DNA of 64,000 nt from Xanthomonas sp. Leaf131 (GCF_001423495.1 NZ_LMOG01000004.1:148046-212045); one strand, 5' to 3'; positions 25,717-35,755 are shown, counted from the first letter of the stretch. The notes: a model not told the origin generated them from the letters alone. Numbers and translations: made by a program.

Positions 25717-25776
25717 CCTGACGCCCTGACATTTTGACCCGACAGGCAAGCAAGGGCGCCGCCTTTTCAGCAGGAG

Positions 25777-27039
25777 ATGGCGTCAGCCGTGGCAGTAAAT
25801 GACGGATCAGCGACATTGCCGACAACACGTGGTGGCCGAAGAATCAACGGATCTTCGCACTGCGGCATCGTCATGCTCCCCTTTACGCTTCATTGCGTTG
25901 TCCGCCGCGCTGCCTGGGTCGCGTGCGCGATTCTGGCCGTTTGCGCGGAGCCGGCGGCGCGGTCTGCATTGCCGATACGCAGTGCGCCGGATATCGCTGA
26001 AACGGCGCCAGCGACGCTGCCGCCCTACCGCGCTCGCACGGGGCGCGCCCGCCCGGTGATTGCCGTGGTGGGAAACAATGCCGGCGTGGAAGTCAGTGAC
26101 TTCCTGGTGCCATTCGCGATTCTCTCGCGTGCCGGCACCATGGACGTCATCGCTGTCACCCTGGATGAGGGGCCGCTGGCAACCTTCACCGACCTTGGCA
26201 GCCCTGGGTTCAAGATTACGACCGATACAACGGTCGCACAGTTCGACGCGACGCAGCCCGAAGGTGCCGACTACGTCATTGTGGCCGCTCAGGCGTCCGA
26301 GCCGCGACTTCTTGCATGGTTGAAACAGCAATCTGCGCACGGCGCGACCATCGTCACCATCTGCAACGGGGCACTCATCGCCGCACAGATGGGTGTATTC
26401 GATGGTCGCCGCGCCACGGCGCATTGGTGGACAGGCGCAAGCCGCGTCGAAAAATTTCCTGCGATCCGATGGACGCCGAATCGGCGCTATGTCGCCGACG
26501 GAACGTGGATCTCCACCGCAGGTGTCAGCGCGGCGATCCCGGCATCGATCGCGTTGGTTGAGGCCATCAGCGGGCACGCGAAAGCTGAGGAACTGGCATC
26601 CACGCTCGGTGCCACGAATTGGTCAGCGCAGCACGACAGTGATGCGTTTCATCCACACCTTGCGACAACCGCGTGGCCGCTGGCCAAGGTGCTTTACACC
26701 AACCGGTGGCTGCACAGAGGCGAGCAGATCGATGTGTTGGGCGTAGCTGGCGTGGATGAGGCAACACTTGCGCTGACCGTCGATGCGTACTCCAGCACGG
26801 GCAGGAGTCGCGCGTCCATCGTCTCTGCCACCGGCGCGTCATTTGTCACACGTCACGGACTGGTGATCCTGCCTGATCGCCAGCGCGAACCGAGCAGCCC
26901 GACTCAACTCATCGCGCCAGCCGACCCCATGCCGGTGCAGGCACTGAATGGTGCGCTCGATGGCATCATGCAACGATATGGTCGAGCAACGGCCAAGGGC
27001 GTTGCGCTGGCATTTGAATATCCCGACTACCCGCGCTGA
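25777..27039 (+). CDS. DJ-1/PfpI-family protein, probably exported
   Basis: 420 residues as drawn. An internal ATG at 25873 opens a plausible signal sequence (VACAILAVCAEPAARSA), so translation may start there. The body is a class I glutamine amidotransferase-like/DJ-1 domain with the nucleophile elbow TICNGALIAA (Cys196) and THWW-like segment GRRATAHWWTG. C-terminal residues about 300-420 form an additional uncharacterised part. The following GlxA-type regulator has a related domain and begins 15 bases downstream, so the two are probably in one operon. Substrate and reaction unknown. Confidence 0.65.
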   Translation: MASAVAVNDGSATLPTTRGGRRINGSSHCGIVMLPFTLHCVVRRAAWVACAILAVCAEPAARSALPIRSAPDIAETAPATLPPYRARTGRARPVIAVVGNNAGVEVSDFLVPFAILSRAGTMDVIAVTLDEGPLATFTDLGSPGFKITTDTTVAQFDATQPEGADYVIVAAQASEPRLLAWLKQQSAHGATIVTICNGALIAAQMGVFDGRRATAHWWTGASRVEKFPAIRWTPNRRYVADGTWISTAGVSAAIPASIALVEAISGHAKAEELASTLGATNWSAQHDSDAFHPHLATTAWPLAKVLYTNRWLHRGEQIDVLGVAGVDEATLALTVDAYSSTGRSRASIVSATGASFVTRHGLVILPDRQREPSSPTQLIAPADPMPVQALNGALDGIMQRYGRATAKGVALAFEYPDYPR

Positions 27040-27054
27040 ACGCAGAAGGCCTCT

Positions 27055-28065
27055 ATGTCCGACTCACCTCCTTCGCGTCACGTTGTGCTGCTTGCGCACG
27101 ACGATATGAATGTTCTGGACCTGACCGGGCCAGTGCAGGCGCTGCACACCGCAAATCAATGTGAGTCCCTGGTTGATGGCAGCTTGCGTTACCGGATCAC
27201 CGTCGCCTCCGAGCGCGGTGGCCTGGTGACGACCAGCTCCGGGCTGCAAGTGATGTCGGTGGCAATCGCCTCGCTGGACGATGTCACCATCGATACGCTG
27301 ATGGCGCCAGGTGGCTGCCGCGGTGCGGTTTACGCCGTCTCGCCCGGATTGGTTGAGTGGGTGGCCACGCGCGGCGCAAACGTTCGCAGGCTCTGCTCGA
27401 TCTGCACCGGTGCGTTTTTGCTTGCCGCCGCAGGGCACCTGGATGGCCGGCGTGCAGCGACGCATTGGGGCTGGGCGGACCGGCTCTCCAGCCTGCATCC
27501 AAGCGTAAGCGTGGATGCCGACAAGATCTTCGTGCGCGATGGACATGTCTGGTCATCGGCCGGCGTCACCGCGGGCATCGACCTGACCCTTGCGTTGATC
27601 GAGGACGACCATGGCCACCGGCTTGCCATCGATGTGGCCCGTCAGCTGGTGGTCTTCGTCAAGCGCTCGGGCGGGCAGTCGCAGTTCAGCGCACCGCTGT
27701 CGGCGCAGACCAGTGCGGGCGGCGATTTTGCGGAGCTGCATGGGTGGATGGCGGCCAACCTGCATGACGATCTGCGGGTGGAGACGCTTGCCGGCCGCAT
27801 GAAGATGTCGCCGCGCACGTTCGCACGCGTCTACCGCAGCACCTGTGGTGTCACACCCGCCAAGGCGGTGGAAACGCTACGCATGGAAGCGGCGCGCCGC
27901 CTGCTGGAATCCGGGAGCATGCCGATCAAGCGCATTGCGGCGCTGACCGGGCTCTCGGACGAACAGACACTGCGGCGTACCTTCCTGCGGGTCTTGGGCG
28001 TGGCACCCGGCGACTACCGGGATCGCTTCCAGGGTGCGGTGAGCGAGGTGTCCTCCCTCACTTGA
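27055..28065 (+). CDS. GlxA-family transcriptional regulator (DJ-1 + AraC HTH)
   Basis: 336 residues. Residues 1-200 form a DJ-1/PfpI-like sensor domain (CSICTGAFLLAAAGHLDGRR with the nucleophile-position Cys, ATHWGWADRL). Residues about 230-330 are an AraC-type double HTH (RMKMSPRTFARVYRSTCG and the closing GVAPGDYRDRF). Members regulate amino-acid or carnitine catabolism and stress genes. It probably controls the upstream DJ-1 gene and neighbouring transporter, an inference from position. Confidence 0.82.
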   Translation: MSDSPPSRHVVLLAHDDMNVLDLTGPVQALHTANQCESLVDGSLRYRITVASERGGLVTTSSGLQVMSVAIASLDDVTIDTLMAPGGCRGAVYAVSPGLVEWVATRGANVRRLCSICTGAFLLAAAGHLDGRRAATHWGWADRLSSLHPSVSVDADKIFVRDGHVWSSAGVTAGIDLTLALIEDDHGHRLAIDVARQLVVFVKRSGGQSQFSAPLSAQTSAGGDFAELHGWMAANLHDDLRVETLAGRMKMSPRTFARVYRSTCGVTPAKAVETLRMEAARRLLESGSMPIKRIAALTGLSDEQTLRRTFLRVLGVAPGDYRDRFQGAVSEVSSLT

Positions 28066-28164
28066 TGCATCCATCGTGGCGCGCACGCGATGGATGCATG
28101 TCGGCAAGCGTCTCCCGACCACGCCCCCAACGCACCGGTCAGTGCAAACGCAGCGATTGATGCT

Positions 28165-29235
28165 TTATCTGAGGGTGTCAGTCGCTTCGGTCGGTGCCGT
28201 AACCGCGCGCGGGCGTGACTCGAAAAGCCTGGTTCCAATGCGGCGCAGTAGCGTGTTACCCGGCAGCTCGATGACGCGATACATGAGCCATGCCAGCAGG
28301 AAAATCACCACAGTGATCAGCGCCGCCATGGCCGGGCTGTGTGCGTGGTCGCCCAGCAGTTTCATCGCAACATAGATCACGGGAATATTCAGCAGATACA
28401 TCGAGAAGCTGAATTCGCCGCACATCGTAATGGGCCGATGTCCGAACAGCAGCTTGCTCACCGGCGTATCGAAAGAGAAGATGAAGACGAAGATGCCCGA
28501 GAACAGCGCACCTTCCAGGTAATTGTAGAACTCACGCTTGCTGCCGAATTCCACCGGAAGGATGCGGGCGATGACCAGGCCGATCACGATCAGCGTCAGG
28601 CCTTGCAGCAACGCAAGCGTGCGCATGCCCTTATCGGACCAGACTTGATTGCGGAACAAGCCGAACAACACGCCAGAGAAGAAGTACTGCATCTTGGAGC
28701 CGACAAAGGTGCCGGGCAGTTGGTCGCGGTAGGAGATCAGCAGGAAGATCGCGGTCAGCACGATCGCGAGAACCGAGGCGTTGCCTTGGTGTCTGAATTT
28801 CCACAGCGCGAACCAGAGACCCACGAACACCGCGTAGAACTGCACCTCTGGCGGAATGCTCCAGAGCGCTGACACGTTGCCGGAGAACAACAGGTGACGC
28901 AGCAGGTTTTGATGGGTGATCGCGTAGACGAACGTCGGGTCGATCAGGTTGTAGATCAGATAGGAGCCGATCACCACAAAAAGATAGGCTGGAGCGATAC
29001 GCGAAAAACGCGAAACGCCGTAACGCACCACGGCGGAATAATCGAACTGCTTGTGGCCGTAGAGAAACGCCATCAGGAATCCGCTCAAGGTGAAGAACAC
29101 CATGACGCCTATTTCGCCCGGATACAGATGGCTGCGCGAGAAGAACCCGTCTTCGGCAAGGTGCGAATAGACCACCAGTAAGGCGGCCAGTCCGCGAATT
29201 CCGGTGAGTGCATCGATGCGCTGTGCGGAGCTCAT
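28165..29235 (-). CDS. Acyltransferase 3 family membrane protein (OafA/YrhL-like)
   Basis: 356 residues, about ten membrane segments. RIDALTGIRGLAALLVVYSHL at the start carries the conserved Arg and His of the acyltransferase 3 family. These proteins O-acetylate or otherwise acylate surface sugars (LPS, exopolysaccharide, peptidoglycan) across the inner membrane. No C-terminal SGNH domain is present. It is transcribed alone, converging with the GlxA-type gene. Confidence 0.8.
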   Translation of the reverse strand: MSSAQRIDALTGIRGLAALLVVYSHLAEDGFFSRSHLYPGEIGVMVFFTLSGFLMAFLYGHKQFDYSAVVRYGVSRFSRIAPAYLFVVIGSYLIYNLIDPTFVYAITHQNLLRHLLFSGNVSALWSIPPEVQFYAVFVGLWFALWKFRHQGNASVLAIVLTAIFLLISYRDQLPGTFVGSKMQYFFSGVLFGLFRNQVWSDKGMRTLALLQGLTLIVIGLVIARILPVEFGSKREFYNYLEGALFSGIFVFIFSFDTPVSKLLFGHRPITMCGEFSFSMYLLNIPVIYVAMKLLGDHAHSPAMAALITVVIFLLAWLMYRVIELPGNTLLRRIGTRLFESRPRAVTAPTEATDTLR

Positions 29236-29612
29236 CGATCGTTCCAGACGATCGTGAGCTGTGGGAAACAGAGTTTTGTGTCACGCATGGGAGGGTGTCT
29301 TCAAACGGCCGGGGAACCTTCCCGCGTGAGTGCGCCTGTGTGACAAAAAGGTTGCATCCAGCACTTGGTCTCATGAATGACGATTCAGCGGCATGAGAAC
29401 CAAGCCGGCTCGCCGGAGGTTGTGTTTTGAGTGTCTCTGTGCTGTGGAGAGGCGGGCCGGGTGAGTGAACAAAGAAGATCAACCTGCATCCGGGGTTTAG
29501 CGGCAGTTGGTGGTATTGCTGTTCGAACGGGTTCCATGACGTAGGTCAGGCGCCACAGCTCTGCACCTAGACGAGTGCGGCAACGCCGTGCGCATGCTCT
29601 AAACTGCGCTCC
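29236..29612. other. Intergenic region before the copper-related cluster
   Basis: About 375 bases between divergent genes. No recognisable coding sequence or RNA motif was seen; promoters for the acyltransferase and for the DUF2946/TonB receptor genes must lie here. Confidence 0.4.
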
Positions 29613-30080
29613 ATGCTGCGCAACCGCCGCTTCCTGCACCTTATGCATCAGCTCGCCTTGATCGGCGTGCTGCTGATGGCGATGGCTCCTGTGATCAGTC
29701 GCTGGGTGCAGGCGTCGCAGCACAACAGTGCGCTGATGCAGCTCACTGCGCTGTGTACGGCGCAGGGCCTGCAGCTGGTCGATCTGGGCACCGTGTCAGC
29801 GGCGAAAACGCCTGCCGGTCACGCGCCGCCGATGGCGATGGATCAGGCGCACGTGAGCCACGGCGATGCAGCCGGCGATCTGCCCAGCGATCACGCAGGG
29901 ATGGTATGCGATTACTGCCTGTTGGCCGCACAGCTGCTGGCCTTCGTCATCGCGTTGTTGTCGCTTGCACTGCTGTGGGCCGCGTCCCTGTCGCCAGCGG
30001 TCTATCGCGCGCCGGCACGCGTGTCGGCGATCTGGCCTGCGCACGCTGCGCGTGGTCCTCCAATGGTGTTGGTCGTCTGA
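29613..30080 (+). CDS. DUF2946 family protein
   Basis: 155 residues. An N-terminal membrane segment (LALIGVLLMAMAPVIS) precedes a His-rich, CDYC-containing middle part (HAGMVCDYCLLAAQLL) and a second membrane segment. This H-x-CDYC arrangement is the DUF2946 signature, often encoded beside TonB receptors and copper genes; metal binding by His/Cys is likely. A paralogue lies at 34461-34919. The TonB receptor follows after 62 bases. Confidence 0.75.
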   Translation: MLRNRRFLHLMHQLALIGVLLMAMAPVISRWVQASQHNSALMQLTALCTAQGLQLVDLGTVSAAKTPAGHAPPMAMDQAHVSHGDAAGDLPSDHAGMVCDYCLLAAQLLAFVIALLSLALLWAASLSPAVYRAPARVSAIWPAHAARGPPMVLVV

Positions 30081-30142
30081 GTTAGCCGATCCAACCGAGC
30101 GTAGCGCCCGGTTGTCGACCAATCCTGCTGTATGGAGTTTCC

Positions 30143-32329
30143 ATGTCTGTCTTCTCAACGATGCCGGCTCTGCCGTCGCGTCTGGCGATCGCGTTGGCGA
30201 TTGCTCTGTCGTCCTCTGTCACCGCTCACGCAGCCACTGCACTGGATTCGGCTGCGACAGCGCTTGCTGCGAGCGACTCTGACGCAGTCGCACCTGCGGA
30301 TGGTGCTACCGATCTGTCCGCCGTCCACGTCAGCGGTCATCGCCGGGATCGGCCTACATCGACCGGTTCCAACCTCGGCCTGACGCCGTTCGAAACACCC
30401 GCCAGCCTGGAGGTGATCGATCGCGCGCAACTTCAAGCGCGCGGCGACAGCAATGTCACCGACGCCATCACCCGGGCGAGTGCGATCAGCGGGATGCCAC
30501 ACCCGGGTAACGGGCTGAGCGCCTTGTCCACGCGCGGCTTTACCGACAGTGCGTCGGTGATGCGGCTCTATGACGGGCTGCGCCAGTATGGTGGCGTGGG
30601 CGTCACGTTCCCCTTCGACACCTGGTCCATCGAGCGTATCGAAGTGCTCAAGGGGCCGGCATCGGTGATTTACGGCGAAGGTGCGATCGGTGGTGTCATC
30701 AACATCGTTCCAAAAAAACCCAGGCAAGACGCGGTCGAGAACGAGGTGCAAGCCACCATCGGCACCGAGGATACCGCCAGGCTTGCGTTCGGCAGCGGCG
30801 GAGCGATCGACGATCGGCTGTCCTACCGCGTGGATGCCAGCGCCAATTACACCAGTGGTTGGGTGGACCGCGGCCACTCCAGCGATGCGACGTTCTCCGG
30901 CGCCTTGCGTTGGGAGGTGACTGCCGAGTTGAGCCTTACCTTGAACTATGCCTACGGCTATCAAAAGCCGATGCGGTATTTCGGAACGCCGCTCGTCGAT
31001 GGCCAGGTGTTGGATGCGCTGCGGCACAAGAACTACAACGTGGGCGATGCGGTCATGCGCTTCAAGGATCAATGGACGCAATTGGACGCGGTGTGGAGCC
31101 CGAACGACGCTGTGACCTTGACTAGCCGTGTCTATCACGTCGCCAGCAAGCGCGATTGGCGTAACGCGGAGAGCTATGTCTACAACACTACGACCGCACT
31201 GATCGATCGATCCGACAACACCGCCATCAACCATGATCAGCAGCAGACCGGCATCACCTCCACCCTGGTACTGAAGGGGCAGCTTGGTGGCCTGGAAAAC
31301 GCCTACTCGGTGGGCTTGGATGTCAATCGCGGACGTTTCAAGCACACCAACAACACCTATGTCGGCAGCTCCGGGCCAGTGGATCCCTACAACCCGGTGC
31401 CCGGGTTTTTCCAAAGCGATATTCCGACAATTCCGCGCTATCGCAACAGCGCCGATCAAGCTGCGTTGTTCATGGAAGATCATCTGTCGCTGACGGCGGC
31501 CTGGTCGGTGCTGGCCGGGCTGCGCTATGACCATGCCAGTCTCGATCGCCAGAATCTGGTCACTGCGGCGCAAGCCTTCAGCAGAGACTATTCCAGCGTT
31601 GGCTGGCGGCTGGGCACGGTCTATACGATCAACCCGGATGTCGCGGTGTATGCGCAGTACTCCGCAGCGGCCGACCCGGTCGGCGCGTTGTTGATGCTCA
31701 GCCCTGCCAACAGCGCATTCGACATGGCGAAGGGGCGTCAAACGGAAATCGGCTTGAAACAGCGCTTCTGGCAAGGTGCCGGCGAGTGGACCCTGGCTGC
31801 TTACCGCATTCGCAAATCGGATCTGGTGACCCGCGACCCTGCCGACCCGACTGTGAGTCTGCAGATCGGCTCGCAATCGTCGCGCGGTGTGGAGGCCTCG
31901 CTTGCGCTGGCAGTGACCGATCAGTGGCAGCTCGATGCCAATGCCACCGTGTTGCGGGCCGAGTTCGACGACTTTACCGAATCGGTTGCAGGGCGTGCCG
32001 TCTCCCGCGCCGGCAAGGTGCCGCCCAATGTCGCGCAGCGTCTGGCCAATGTGTGGGTGAGCTGGAACTTCCAACCCAACTGGACTGCCGCGGCAGGTGT
32101 GCGTTACGTGGGCAAACGCCATGCCGACAATGCCAATGCACTGGAGCTACCCGCCTACAGCACGACCGATCTGTCGGTGAGCTGGGATATCCGGCCAGCC
32201 ACTCGCATCACCACGCGCGTGGTCAATCTGTTCGACAAGGCCTACTTCACAACTGCCTATTACACCGACAGCATGTGGTTGTACGGCGCCGACCGGCGAG
32301 CGGAGCTGACGATCAATCATCGGTTCTGA
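30143..32329 (+). CDS. TonB-dependent outer-membrane receptor
   Basis: 728 residues. A signal peptide is present (LAIALAIALSSSVTAHA). The plug domain begins near residue 75 (FETPASLEVIDRAQLQARG...) and contains the conserved IERIEVLKGPASVIYGEG and GGVINIVPKKP. A beta-barrel follows, ending AELTINHRF with the terminal Phe required for outer-membrane assembly. GGAG is 6 bases upstream of the ATG. Placement after a DUF2946 gene and before SCO1/PCuAC genes suggests uptake of copper or a metal chelate, but siderophore use is equally compatible with the sequence. Confidence 0.88.
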   Translation: MSVFSTMPALPSRLAIALAIALSSSVTAHAATALDSAATALAASDSDAVAPADGATDLSAVHVSGHRRDRPTSTGSNLGLTPFETPASLEVIDRAQLQARGDSNVTDAITRASAISGMPHPGNGLSALSTRGFTDSASVMRLYDGLRQYGGVGVTFPFDTWSIERIEVLKGPASVIYGEGAIGGVINIVPKKPRQDAVENEVQATIGTEDTARLAFGSGGAIDDRLSYRVDASANYTSGWVDRGHSSDATFSGALRWEVTAELSLTLNYAYGYQKPMRYFGTPLVDGQVLDALRHKNYNVGDAVMRFKDQWTQLDAVWSPNDAVTLTSRVYHVASKRDWRNAESYVYNTTTALIDRSDNTAINHDQQQTGITSTLVLKGQLGGLENAYSVGLDVNRGRFKHTNNTYVGSSGPVDPYNPVPGFFQSDIPTIPRYRNSADQAALFMEDHLSLTAAWSVLAGLRYDHASLDRQNLVTAAQAFSRDYSSVGWRLGTVYTINPDVAVYAQYSAAADPVGALLMLSPANSAFDMAKGRQTEIGLKQRFWQGAGEWTLAAYRIRKSDLVTRDPADPTVSLQIGSQSSRGVEASLALAVTDQWQLDANATVLRAEFDDFTESVAGRAVSRAGKVPPNVAQRLANVWVSWNFQPNWTAAAGVRYVGKRHADNANALELPAYSTTDLSVSWDIRPATRITTRVVNLFDKAYFTTAYYTDSMWLYGADRRAELTINHRF

Positions 32330-32360
32330 GGATTTGGCTGCAGAGCATGTAACAAGCGAA

Positions 32361-32395
32361 CGCCCAGACCGGCAGTTGCAGGTCTGGGCGCTTTT
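32361..32395 (+). terminator. Rho-independent terminator of the TonB receptor gene
   Basis: CGCCCAGACC (32361-32370) pairs perfectly with 32381-32390, followed by CTTTTAT. It lies 32 bases after the receptor stop. Confidence 0.85.
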
Positions 32396-32612
32396 ATCCT
32401 GATCACGGACGCGCGCCGATTCGCTCGCCAGACCACAACTGCGTGGTTCGGGCGGTCGATTGAATGCGCCAGGTTCGAGAGTCCATCAAGCGCGCTTGTT
32501 CGGCTGAGGGCGGATGGATGTGTGGCGCCAGAATAGGGGCGGCGGACATCGGTGACTTCAGCTACACGAGTGGTTTGCTACTGAATACCCGCCACGGGTC
32601 GTGGGGAGAGCT

Positions 32613-33602
32613 ATGAAACCGAAGCAGAGCGTAGAGATCGGCCTGGTGCTGTATCCGGGCGCGCAGCTTGCCGCGGTGCTGGGGTTGACCGATTTGTTCA
32701 CCGTTGCCAACCGGATCCTTGTATCGAAGCAGCCCACTTCCAGCGCAGCCTTGAAGGTGACGCATTGGCAAGAAGAGGTCTCACGTCGCAGGCTGGTGCG
32801 TGTGTTCGAAAGCGATACCAAAACGTCTGCTCGCGTATCTGCCGTGATCTTGCCGCCAAGCCTGGTCAATCAGCCGGACGCCGATGGTGAGATGGCATTG
32901 ATCGACTGGTTACGTGAGCAACACGGCGAAGGTGCGGTGTTGTGTTCTGTGTGCGCGGGCGCCTTCCTGTTGGCTGGCACCGGGCTGATGGCAGGACGCC
33001 GCATGACCACGCACTGGCTGCATGCGCAATCGCTGCAGCAGCGCTTCCCGTCAATCATCGTGGATTCTGACGAAATGCTTATCGACGATGGTGACGTGAT
33101 CACTGCAGGTGGCTTGATGTCCTGGACCGACCTCGGTCTACGGCTCGTGGATCGCTTGCTCGGGCCAGCGGTCATGCTCGAAACGGCGCGCACAGTGTTG
33201 GTTGATCCACCGGGCCGCGAACAACGCTACTACAGCGTGTTTTCGCCACGCATGACGCATGGCGACGCTGCTGTATTAAAGGTGCAGCACTGGCTGCAGG
33301 ACACCCAAGCGCGGGATGTTGCACTGGCCAGCCTGGCTGCACAGGCTGGATTGGAAGAGCGTACTTTTCTGCGCCGCTTTCAGAAAGCAACCGGCATGAC
33401 GACGACGGAGTACTGCCAACGGCTGCGCATCGGTCGGGGGCGGGTGCTGCTGGAATCCAGCACCCTTGCTATTGACGCGGTGGCCTGGGAAGTCGGCTAC
33501 CAGGACACCGCAGCCTTCCGAAAGGTGTTCAAGCGGATTCTCGGCCTGTCGCCAGGCGACTACCGTCAGCGGTTTTCCGGGGCAGCGGGTCGGGCGCGTT
33601 AG
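32613..33602 (+). CDS. GlxA-family transcriptional regulator (second copy)
   Basis: 329 residues from the ATG at 32613 with GGGGAGAG just upstream. The DJ-1-like N-terminal domain contains CSVCAGAFLLAGTGLMAGRR and TTHWLHAQSL; the AraC HTH C-terminus ends LGLSPGDYRQRF. It resembles but is not a close copy of the regulator at 27055-28065. The next gene is a cysteine hydrolase 154 bases downstream, the usual target of such regulators in many proteobacteria. Confidence 0.82.
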   Translation: MKPKQSVEIGLVLYPGAQLAAVLGLTDLFTVANRILVSKQPTSSAALKVTHWQEEVSRRRLVRVFESDTKTSARVSAVILPPSLVNQPDADGEMALIDWLREQHGEGAVLCSVCAGAFLLAGTGLMAGRRMTTHWLHAQSLQQRFPSIIVDSDEMLIDDGDVITAGGLMSWTDLGLRLVDRLLGPAVMLETARTVLVDPPGREQRYYSVFSPRMTHGDAAVLKVQHWLQDTQARDVALASLAAQAGLEERTFLRRFQKATGMTTTEYCQRLRIGRGRVLLESSTLAIDAVAWEVGYQDTAAFRKVFKRILGLSPGDYRQRFSGAAGRAR

Positions 33603-33756
33603 GTCTACTGCTACTGCCACTGGCCGAGCGCAGGGCGAGTATGTGCATGACTTTCGGTGAGATGTCGCTTTCGGCCCGGTTGTGTCGGTCATGCCACTGG
33701 TCCATACGGGGATTCCCGCGCAGGCTGACCAGTGAATCCACTAATGCGAGATCATC

Positions 33757-34305
33757 ATGAGCAAGGGCATCATCGTCATCGACCTGCAGAACGACTATTT
33801 TCCTGGCGGAAAAATGCCTTTGAGCGGTATCGAGCAGGCCAGCGCCAATGCTGCGCTTGTTGTGGGGAATGCACGTAGCCAGGCCACCCCGGTGTTCCAT
33901 GTGCGTCATGAGGCGACGGCCGCCGATGCGCCATTCTTCGTCGCCGGCTCGCACGGCGCACAGATCCGGACAGGCGTAGAACCGCAGGACGGGGAGGTTG
34001 TCATTGTCAAACAGCATATCAACGCATTTCGCGACACCGATCTTCAACAGCAGCTCCAGCGAAATGGGGTCGACGAGGTGGTCGTGGTAGGAGCGATGAG
34101 CCATATGTGTGTGGACGCTTGCGTGCGCGCCGCTGCCGACATGGGATATTCGGTGACGGTGTTGCACGACGCCTGCGCCACCATGGACCTGAGCTTTGAC
34201 GGCGTCACCACGCCTGCGGCGCAGGTTCATGCCGCGATGATGGCGGCATTGCAGTTCGGCTATGCAGCCGTGCACTCCACACAGAGCTATTTGCAGCATT
34301 CCTGA
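33757..34305 (+). CDS. Isochorismatase-family cysteine hydrolase
   Basis: 182 residues. The catalytic triad of the family is visible: Asp in IVIDLQNDYF (residue 9), Lys in VIVKQHINAFRDT, and Cys in GAMSHMCVDACVRAA. Family members hydrolyse amides or ureas such as nicotinamide, N-carbamoylsarcosine or isochorismate. The absence of a metal-site histidine pattern argues against a classic nicotinamidase. It probably acts with the upstream GlxA-type regulator. Confidence 0.82.
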   Translation: MSKGIIVIDLQNDYFPGGKMPLSGIEQASANAALVVGNARSQATPVFHVRHEATAADAPFFVAGSHGAQIRTGVEPQDGEVVIVKQHINAFRDTDLQQQLQRNGVDEVVVVGAMSHMCVDACVRAAADMGYSVTVLHDACATMDLSFDGVTTPAAQVHAAMMAALQFGYAAVHSTQSYLQHS

Positions 34306-34460
34306 CTCTGGACCACCTCAGCAGCAGGCGACGTGCAAGTTGCTGGAGTTGAGCGGATGCCGGTGCATGCCGGCCGCGCAATCGTTGCCTGGCGAAATTG
34401 TGCGTGGGGCTGCGACGAAAGGTCGCAGTTCGTCTGGATTTTTTTCATTACACTTTGCCG

Positions 34461-34919
34461 GTGCGCTCACTTCATACGCCCCTTTCCAAACTGATGCAGC
34501 ACCTGGCCTCTCTGGCGGTGCTGCTGTTGGTGCTTGCGCCATTGGTCAGCCGTACATCGGGCAATGCGCACAGTTTTCTGGAAAGCCCGCTTTGTCAGAG
34601 CCGCACTACACAGGCTGATGCGGCGCCTGGCTTGGTTGTTCGTTTCATCAACGATCACCGGTTCCGCATTTCTGCAGATGCCGGTGCAGTGAACGCATTG
34701 CCGGGCATCAAGCACGATATGCAAGGCGCCGCTACGCAGCATGCCTCTGTCTGCGATTACTGTGGACTTGCTGCAAGATTGCTGCCCTGGCTGTTGATCG
34801 CGCTTGTGGTGTTTGCGCTGATTCGGGCAAGACGTGCCAGTGAGCGCTGTGTTGCTGTGCGAGTCTGCGCCGCACGCTGGTGGGCGCATTCGCCCCGTGG
34901 CCCTCCTCTGTTCGCCTAA
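34461..34919 (+). CDS. DUF2946 family protein (second copy)
   Basis: 152 residues from the GTG at 34461, which gives the same length and layout as the paralogue at 29613; a TTG further upstream is less likely. Membrane segment LASLAVLLLVLAPLVS is followed by the HASVCDYCGLAARLLPWLL signature and a C-terminal segment ending RGPPLFA. Its neighbours, SCO1 and PCuAC lipoproteins, point to copper handling at the inner membrane or periplasm. Confidence 0.7.
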   Translation: MRSLHTPLSKLMQHLASLAVLLLVLAPLVSRTSGNAHSFLESPLCQSRTTQADAAPGLVVRFINDHRFRISADAGAVNALPGIKHDMQGAATQHASVCDYCGLAARLLPWLLIALVVFALIRARRASERCVAVRVCAARWWAHSPRGPPLFA

Positions 34920-34982
34920 ACACGCTAGTCGATTCAGCGTCGCCCGGTGGTGGGCGTGCTTTTGAGTGTTTTGGAGCGTTCT

Positions 34983-35159
34983 ATGAAGTTCTTTTTTGCG
35001 CCGTCCCAAGCGGCGGCAACGCCGTGCCTTGTGCTTGTGACGCTGCTTCCGACATTGGCGCTTGTCATCGAGCCCGATCCAAGGCGCCTGCAAGTGCCGG
35101 TGACGAGGGGCAGTGGCTCTCCACTGATCAATGGAATAAACAGATGCAAGCAAAAATAG
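34983..35159 (+). CDS. Possible small hydrophobic ORF, maybe a truncated gene
   Basis: 58 codons from an ATG with GGAG 7 bases upstream. The N-terminus is signal-like (ATPCLVLVTLLPTLALVIEP) but the rest shows no domain. It lies between the DUF2946 and SCO1 genes and overlaps the SCO1 start in another frame. It could be a remnant of a larger membrane or receptor gene lost here. Low confidence. Confidence 0.3.
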   Translation: MKFFFAPSQAAATPCLVLVTLLPTLALVIEPDPRRLQVPVTRGSGSPLINGINRCKQK

Positions 35160-35755
35160 TACGAATGAAGCGGGTGGTCTCGAATCTGTTGTTGGTATGC
35201 ACGGCCTGCGTTATGGCGGGCTGCGGGCTGTGGGACTCATCGTTCTCACCCAATGGTGCTGACCTCAGCGGTATGGGGCGTGGTGTCGATTTTTATCTGC
35301 ATGACACCGAAGGAAAACCCAAACCGTTGCGAAGTTTTCGTGGCAAGACCCTGGTGCTGTTTTTCGGTTTTACCAATTGCCCTGATGTCTGCCCGACGAC
35401 GTTGGCGCGTGCGGCCCAGGTCAAGCGCAAGTTGGGCGCGCAGGCATCGCAGGTGCAATTTGCCTTTGCCACGCTCGACCCGCAGCGCGATGTTCCCAAT
35501 GTGCTGAGGACGTATGTGCATGCGTTCGACCCTGACTTTATCGGCCTGACCGGTAGCGAAGGAGAAATCAGGGTGGCAGCGGACAATCTGAAGGTCGTCC
35601 ACACAAAGGTGCCGATGGGAAAAACCTACACCATCGATCACTCCACCCGTAGTTTTGTGTTCGATCGCAACGGCAACTTGCGCGTCGGTCTTGCGCACGA
35701 GCAATCGGTCGATTCGACTGTTGCAGACATCCGGCAGGTGATCGCACTGGAGTGA
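35144..35755 (+). CDS. SCO1/SenC/PrrC-family copper lipoprotein
   Basis: 203 residues from the ATG at 35144; a second ATG at 35165 would remove 7 residues. A lipobox CVMAGC lies near residues 23-28. The thioredoxin-like core has the copper ligands CPDVC (in FTNCPDVCPTT) and a His in the segment KTYTIDHST. SCO proteins deliver copper to or reduce cytochrome oxidase CuA. Followed by a PCuAC gene 102 bases downstream, the partner that hands over copper. Confidence 0.88.
   Translation: MQAKIVRMKRVVSNLLLVCTACVMAGCGLWDSSFSPNGADLSGMGRGVDFYLHDTEGKPKPLRSFRGKTLVLFFGFTNCPDVCPTTLARAAQVKRKLGAQASQVQFAFATLDPQRDVPNVLRTYVHAFDPDFIGLTGSEGEIRVAADNLKVVHTKVPMGKTYTIDHSTRSFVFDRNGNLRVGLAHEQSVDSTVADIRQVIALE

Noticed and set aside
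30155..32122. Long antisense open frame opposite the TonB receptor
   Set aside because: High GC gives long antisense frames; this one has no recognisable domain, while the plus-strand receptor has a complete signature set.
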